Assembly (NCBI GenBank): GCA_015680685.1
Contig: MNCI01025442.1
Span: 322,112-386,111 of the forward strand
DNA: 64,000 nt
From: Gnetum montanum
Lineage: Eukaryota > Streptophyta > Gnetopsida > Gnetales > Gnetaceae
Direction of reading: 5' to 3'
The stretch's first letter is position 1, and the number at the start of each line of letters is the position of its first letter. This document shows positions 60,360-64,000 of the stretch, in pieces. Both the position numbers and the translations under genes were made by a program. The notes below the pieces were generated by a model. The model searched no databases, was not told the DNA's origin, and saw only the letters and a program-made list of their open reading frames with translations.

Positions 60360-61225
60360 TGATGAGTGGTGGAGTATCTAACACCCAACCATACAAGATA
60401 TGAGTGTTCATGCACAATCCCGGTTGAACTTTGTAGATGAGGCAATGTGATTATACCAGCAATTGATTAGCGTTTGTGATCTTTTTGTTCACACGTGAGT
60501 TAGTAAAATCAGTGCCAATGGTTTAACTCATGGTGAGGTATATGATATTGATGTTGTATTGGCCATTGGGTTCCTATTACGCACAAAGTGAAAGTAAAGG
60601 TTTCTAAATCTATGTAATAGTAAAATAAATCTAAACTAGCCTATGTAATGAGTAGCTAGTCTTGGTCTTCCAGTTACACCTTGGACTTCATGCAACTACT
60701 ACTAGGATTACCAAGCACTACACTACTGGGTGTACCAAGTGATAGTACTACTGGGTTACCAAGTAGTTACACTTATGTGCTCGAGATTAGTCATACTTAT
60801 TTCACTTAATGACATTAAAAGTAAATTGCAAGTAATTGTAAATATAACTATGAAAATAGTTAACAGTAAACTAATTAGAAACAAAAATAAAACTAAGTGT
60901 TGTTGCAATGATTTAGAGTAATATCTATCTTTATTGTCAATCATGCAATGCATCCAAGTATATCACACTTGAATAAAGATTCTGTTTAATTACAAAACAT
61001 CACATTGTGGGTACACACTTTAAGTATTGAATTCAAGAAAAAAATTGAAAGAGTTTTATTACTAGGTTATCAAATCTATTGTAGATCCATGCACCTAAGT
61101 GTTGCTTATATAGGCTAGCACACATCCCACAATACTGTTTATATGATAATGTATGCTGAGATATAATAATGTATCTACAACATTGTAGATATGATATTGC
61201 TACCTTAAAATTTTTGGATTTATCA
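60360..61225 (-). repeat. 5' LTR of element J
   Basis: In + orientation it begins TGATGAGTGGTGGAGTATC and ends GGATTTATCA. U3 (61130-61200) has units with TGTAGATATGATA and ATAATGTAT. A minus-strand TATA box lies near 61105-61115 (TTATATAGG in +). The flank after it, ATTATTAAAGG, matches the F 3' LTR near 22570, so J sits inside an F LTR. Confidence 0.8.
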
Positions 61226-61555
61226 ATTATTAAAGGAATTAATTAATTAAAATAAGAATGTAAAGTGCATGAAAGAAATATTAATCTATTCTAAGTGCTG
61301 CAGGGAGTGTCAATAATCTTGTATTTATTGCTAGTCACATCAATGTAATCAGGTTTAAGATGCTTGAATAAAGATCCATACAACTACTTGATTCCTGTTG
61401 AGGGCACTTAGAAAATATTCTAACTCAAGAGGAAGAAAACTATAAGAGTTTGGCTATACTACTAATTTCATGTGTCAAATACATGGTGGGACACTTGTAT
61501 TTTTAGGCATTTGTTGTAATTGTGACATCACAATTTCAACATTGTGATCTTTGAA
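61226..61555 (-). repeat. 5' LTR remnant of element F
   Basis: It aligns with 22571-22910 in the F 3' LTR, including ATTAATTAATTAAAA.AAGAATG and GAAAATATTCTAACTC. It stops aligning after TTGTGACATCACA near 61545, where U3 is lost. Confidence 0.75.
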
Positions 61556-62680
61556 AACATCGGTGGCAGGAACATTGAGAGGTTATTGGGTGTATAGCCT
61601 AACCCCGGATCCATGTGAGGGCCATGCTAGAGAAAATGGAAATGGGGTGCCCTGAATGGTCTGGTTGATCAGTCAAGGACTTATGTGGTGTACAATAACC
61701 GTATGCAAACAGTAATTGAAAATGTAACACACTGAGGTTGAAATGAAAGAAAATGTAAGGTGCATGACAATAAAAATGCATCAAAGTATGTAACTAGGAT
61801 AATAAGCATGAACAAGTACACATGAATGTAACATATATGCTATAGAAAAAATAGAATGAGAGTTTAGGTGAGAAAATGCACCACCCCAAAATCGGGGGAT
61901 CTGATCTTTGTTTGGCTGATGAATGTGTACAACTGGTATGCAGTACTAGACAAGCACAGTTGGCAACAGAACGATATGGTCATAGCTCCTGGATTGCTAC
62001 CAATGGGATGCTAATAGGAACCAATGAGTTAATTTTTGCTGGGTTGAGAGTCGCTACGTTGGGTTGAGGAGATATCCTGGAAGTGCTATTGTTGGGATTT
62101 GCTATTTAACAGCCTTCTATTCAGCAATCTCTTCATCAAAGCTTATTGCTAGAAGCCAATTGCCAAAAGCCAACCCTTTGAATGTTTTTTTCTGGGGTAT
62201 TTATAGAGCCAAGAGTATGAGGAAGGCGTGGTTTGAATTCCACGTGTCTTGGGTCCCACAGGGCACAAATGTGGATGTGCTACACTAATGTGTGGTGCTA
62301 CATTGATGTGCTACATTGAATGGAACAAGGTTGGAAGTGAAACCTACTGAGCTATGACCATATCATTTGGATTGCATGTACCCAAGGGACTACCACATTT
62401 TTACAAAAAATTCTTATGACAAATGTAAAGTGAAGCTTATGCTTTAGGACTACATCTTCCCCTCTCTTACGAGTAGGGTCAAGTGTAGAGACAATTTTGG
62501 GACTCGACAAGGGATGCAACAAGCAAGGAAAACTACTGATCTTGACTATCAAGGATATGTTGGGGTAGAAATGACCATCAACAACAAGTTTTGGGGCTTT
62601 TGAAGATGTCCTGTGGCTTCTTTTCAAGTGTCATGTTACTTATGATATTTAGTGTAGTGGAGTAGCGTGAATACCCGCTC

Positions 62681-63520
62681 GCTACGTTGTGCTACGCTGC
62701 ATAGCATAGCATAGCGTAGTAGCCACCTTTAAGAAAAATCTTGCTCAAAAATCGAAAATACCCCTAGGAGGCCTAGAAAGGAAAGCTACTTCAACAACCA
62801 ACCATTACACTTTTCATGTTAAAAGAGCCCAAGACTTCCTGGTTTCATCTCTGGGGCACTTTTAACTTTTAGGTCCTTACTACGCTATGCAGTGTAGCAC
62901 AACGTAGCAGTTGGTTGGGGATGAATTTGAATCACAACCTATAATTTTTTGTTAGGAGACTTTGATTGGGACTTGAGGGTGAAGTGGGATAGGAAGTCTC
63001 GGAGGTCAAAGCATGGCTAAGTACAATTCCTTTGATAGAACAACTTGATGGAGGATCTTCTTGCATTATCACCCTGCTATGTTGTGCTACGCTGTATAGT
63101 GTAGCATAGCATAGCACCTAGTTTGGCCTAAATTTTAACTTACTTTGTAAGTGTTCTATCATGGGACCTCGGTCATATTCTAAGATGGTGGTAGAACAAG
63201 AATTTTTCATGGTCAAAGCATGGGCGATTGTGTTTTCCATGCCAAGACAATTTGAGAAAAGATTTTGTCAAGCTAGGGCCCTGCTACGCTATGCTATGCT
63301 ATGTAGCATAGCACAGCGTAGCACTTAGGTTGAGGTGATTTTTGATGAAATTTTCTCTATTTTTCTATGTCATACTAATCACACTTCAAGGATGAAGCAG
63401 GGTAGGCATCTTTGAAAATCAAATATCTACCAATTGCGTCTTCTACGTCTGGTTTGACACTTGTAATAGTTTTAACACCACATGGCCTGCTACGTTGTGT
63501 AGCATAGCATAGCGTAGTAG
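62681..63520. repeat. Array of five hairpins at about 200-bp spacing
   Basis: Five self-complementary blocks built from GCTACG, TAGCATAGC and CGTAGC: 62681-62723, 62879-62910, 63075-63117, 63282-63323 and 63488-63520. Starts are 198, 197, 207 and 206 bases apart. The sequences between are diverged but share pieces, e.g. GGTCAAAGCATGG at about 62995 and 63211. A sixth, different hairpin (GTGTCA...TGACAC, 63676-63708) lies at about the next expected position. Confidence 0.8.
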
Positions 63521-63730
63521 GACTCACAGTTAGAAAATTTTGCCATCTGTATGGTCCATCCTCAATGCCACTTTTGTGCAAACTAGCCTCATGGCTAAGT
63601 GCTACATTAACTGTGTTGCAGAGGATGTTAGGTAGGCCCAAAAGTAGCTTTGCACGTGTCAGGACTTGCAGGGTGTCATGTTGTCTACGTGGTTCAGCGT
63701 GACACCACACTTGCAAAGATCTTTGCCAAA

Positions 63731-63847
63731 ATTTTGGGACTGTGCTGAATCATGAGAGTCCCAAAATTGATGGTGTTTCAATGGCTCCTCTTTGTTGACA
63801 TATGGAGGATCTACCTAAGAGACGTAGACAAAGACAATGAAACACCA
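63731..63847. repeat. Two inverted repeats
   Basis: ATTTTGGGACT (63731-63741) and AGTCCCAAAAT (63757-63767) are perfectly complementary with a 15-base loop. TGGTGTTTCA (63771-63780) and TGAAACACCA (63838-63847) form a second perfect 10-base pair with a 57-base loop. Confidence 0.75.
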
Positions 63848-64000
63848 TGCTGAATGTGACACCCACACTGTTCGTCAATGCCCATTCAGATAATGCTTTG
63901 CTATGCTTGGGAGTGCTAGGAAAGCTAAATATGATAGAGAAAGGGAACACGTTTGAGGAAATCAGGCTAAGGAAAAAGAATGGTATTAGGTGCATTATCA

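Larger units (their letters stand above)
39351..61225 (-). mobile_element. Element J: gag-pro and aORF element without RT/integrase
   Basis: Antisense pieces: aORF (39351-41462), 3' non-coding region (41463-42892 and 57139-57480), protease start and gag (57481-60221), 5' LTR (60360-61225). Its 3' LTR is missing at the junction with F near 39350. It is interrupted by element C. Its 5' LTR lies within the 5' LTR of F (61226 onward). Confidence 0.7.
22130..61555 (-). mobile_element. Element F: Athila-like element, heavily interrupted
   Basis: Antisense pieces in order: 3' LTR (22130-23030), 3' non-coding region (23031-24010 and 36189-37346), pol (37347 to about 39350), and a 5' LTR remnant (61226-61555). 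It is interrupted by the G/B composite at 24011-36183. From about 39350 the rest of pol, gag and the start of the 5' LTR are replaced by element J. The left flank is AACCT; no matching right flank can be found because the 5' LTR is truncated. Confidence 0.7.
61556..64000. other. Unassigned region with minus-strand TATA box and hairpin array
   Basis: No recognisable protein segment. On the minus strand a TATAAATA box (+ TATTTATA at 62198-62205) is followed by about 600 bases with transcript-leader character. This could be an antisense LTR, possibly of element E, whose 5' end is expected here, but no LTR ends were found. 62681-63520 holds regularly spaced hairpins and 63731-63847 two further inverted repeats. 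Confidence 0.4.

Noticed and set aside
61860-62290. Host gene suggested by two adjacent open frames
   Set aside because: No conserved motif, no splice structure, and the stretch lies just downstream of a minus-strand TATA box within repeat-like DNA.

Overview
The window looks like repeat-rich, intergenic DNA from a seed plant with a large genome. No host gene, tRNA, rRNA or CRISPR array is supported. Nearly everything recognisable is a decayed transposable element. Most belong to one family of Ty3/gypsy LTR retrotransposons of the Athila/Tat group. The family hallmarks seen here are LTRs running from TGATGA to CTCATCA, a primer-binding site matching the 3' end of plant tRNA-Asp, 5-bp target duplications, the RT box FMDDFS, and an additional open reading frame (aORF) between integrase and the 3' LTR. 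No copy has an intact gag or pol.

Layout from left to right. Element A (+, 436-6114) has gag, a 3' non-coding region and an aORF, but no pol. It is preceded at 1-435 by an antisense LTR fragment. A decayed L1-type LINE (-) fills 6115 to about 10260. A 2-kb stretch (10261-12360) is unassigned. Element E (-) is a different Ty3/gypsy lineage, seen at 12361-13640 and 20232-22129. It is split by element D (-, 13646-20231), a gag plus protease-tail copy without RT or integrase. Element F (-) starts with its 3' LTR at 22130-23030. Its body is interrupted at 24011-36183 by a composite (antisense arm G plus sense element B) and continues to about 39350 with pol. There it joins element J (-, about 39351-61225), a gag-pro copy with an aORF and no RT/INT. 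J is interrupted by element C (+, 42893-57133), the most complete copy. C's own 3' LTR is split by a solo LTR, H (55931-56794). A remnant of F's 5' LTR is at 61226-61555. The last 2.4 kb is unassigned and carries a roughly 200-bp-period array of hairpins.

The insertions give a relative history: F contains both the G/B composite and J, J contains C, and C contains H. Target duplications can be read for D (AGTGG/AGTAG), the G/B composite (AAAGG/AAAGG), C (GTAGG/ACAGG) and H (CGTGG/CATGG).

Four observations stand out. (1) The composite at 24011-36183 has two LTR U5 ends facing outward, yet is flanked by a perfect 5-bp target duplication. A similar head-to-head LTR arrangement lies at 1-611. (2) The aORF has a splice-acceptor-like AG directly before its ATG at the same place in several copies, and it survives in two copies that lost RT and integrase. 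(3) The LTR U3 regions carry arrays of short palindromic modules whose core differs between LTR types. (4) The right edge holds the regularly spaced hairpin array. Single N characters at 1381, 15270 and 41800 look like assembly joins.
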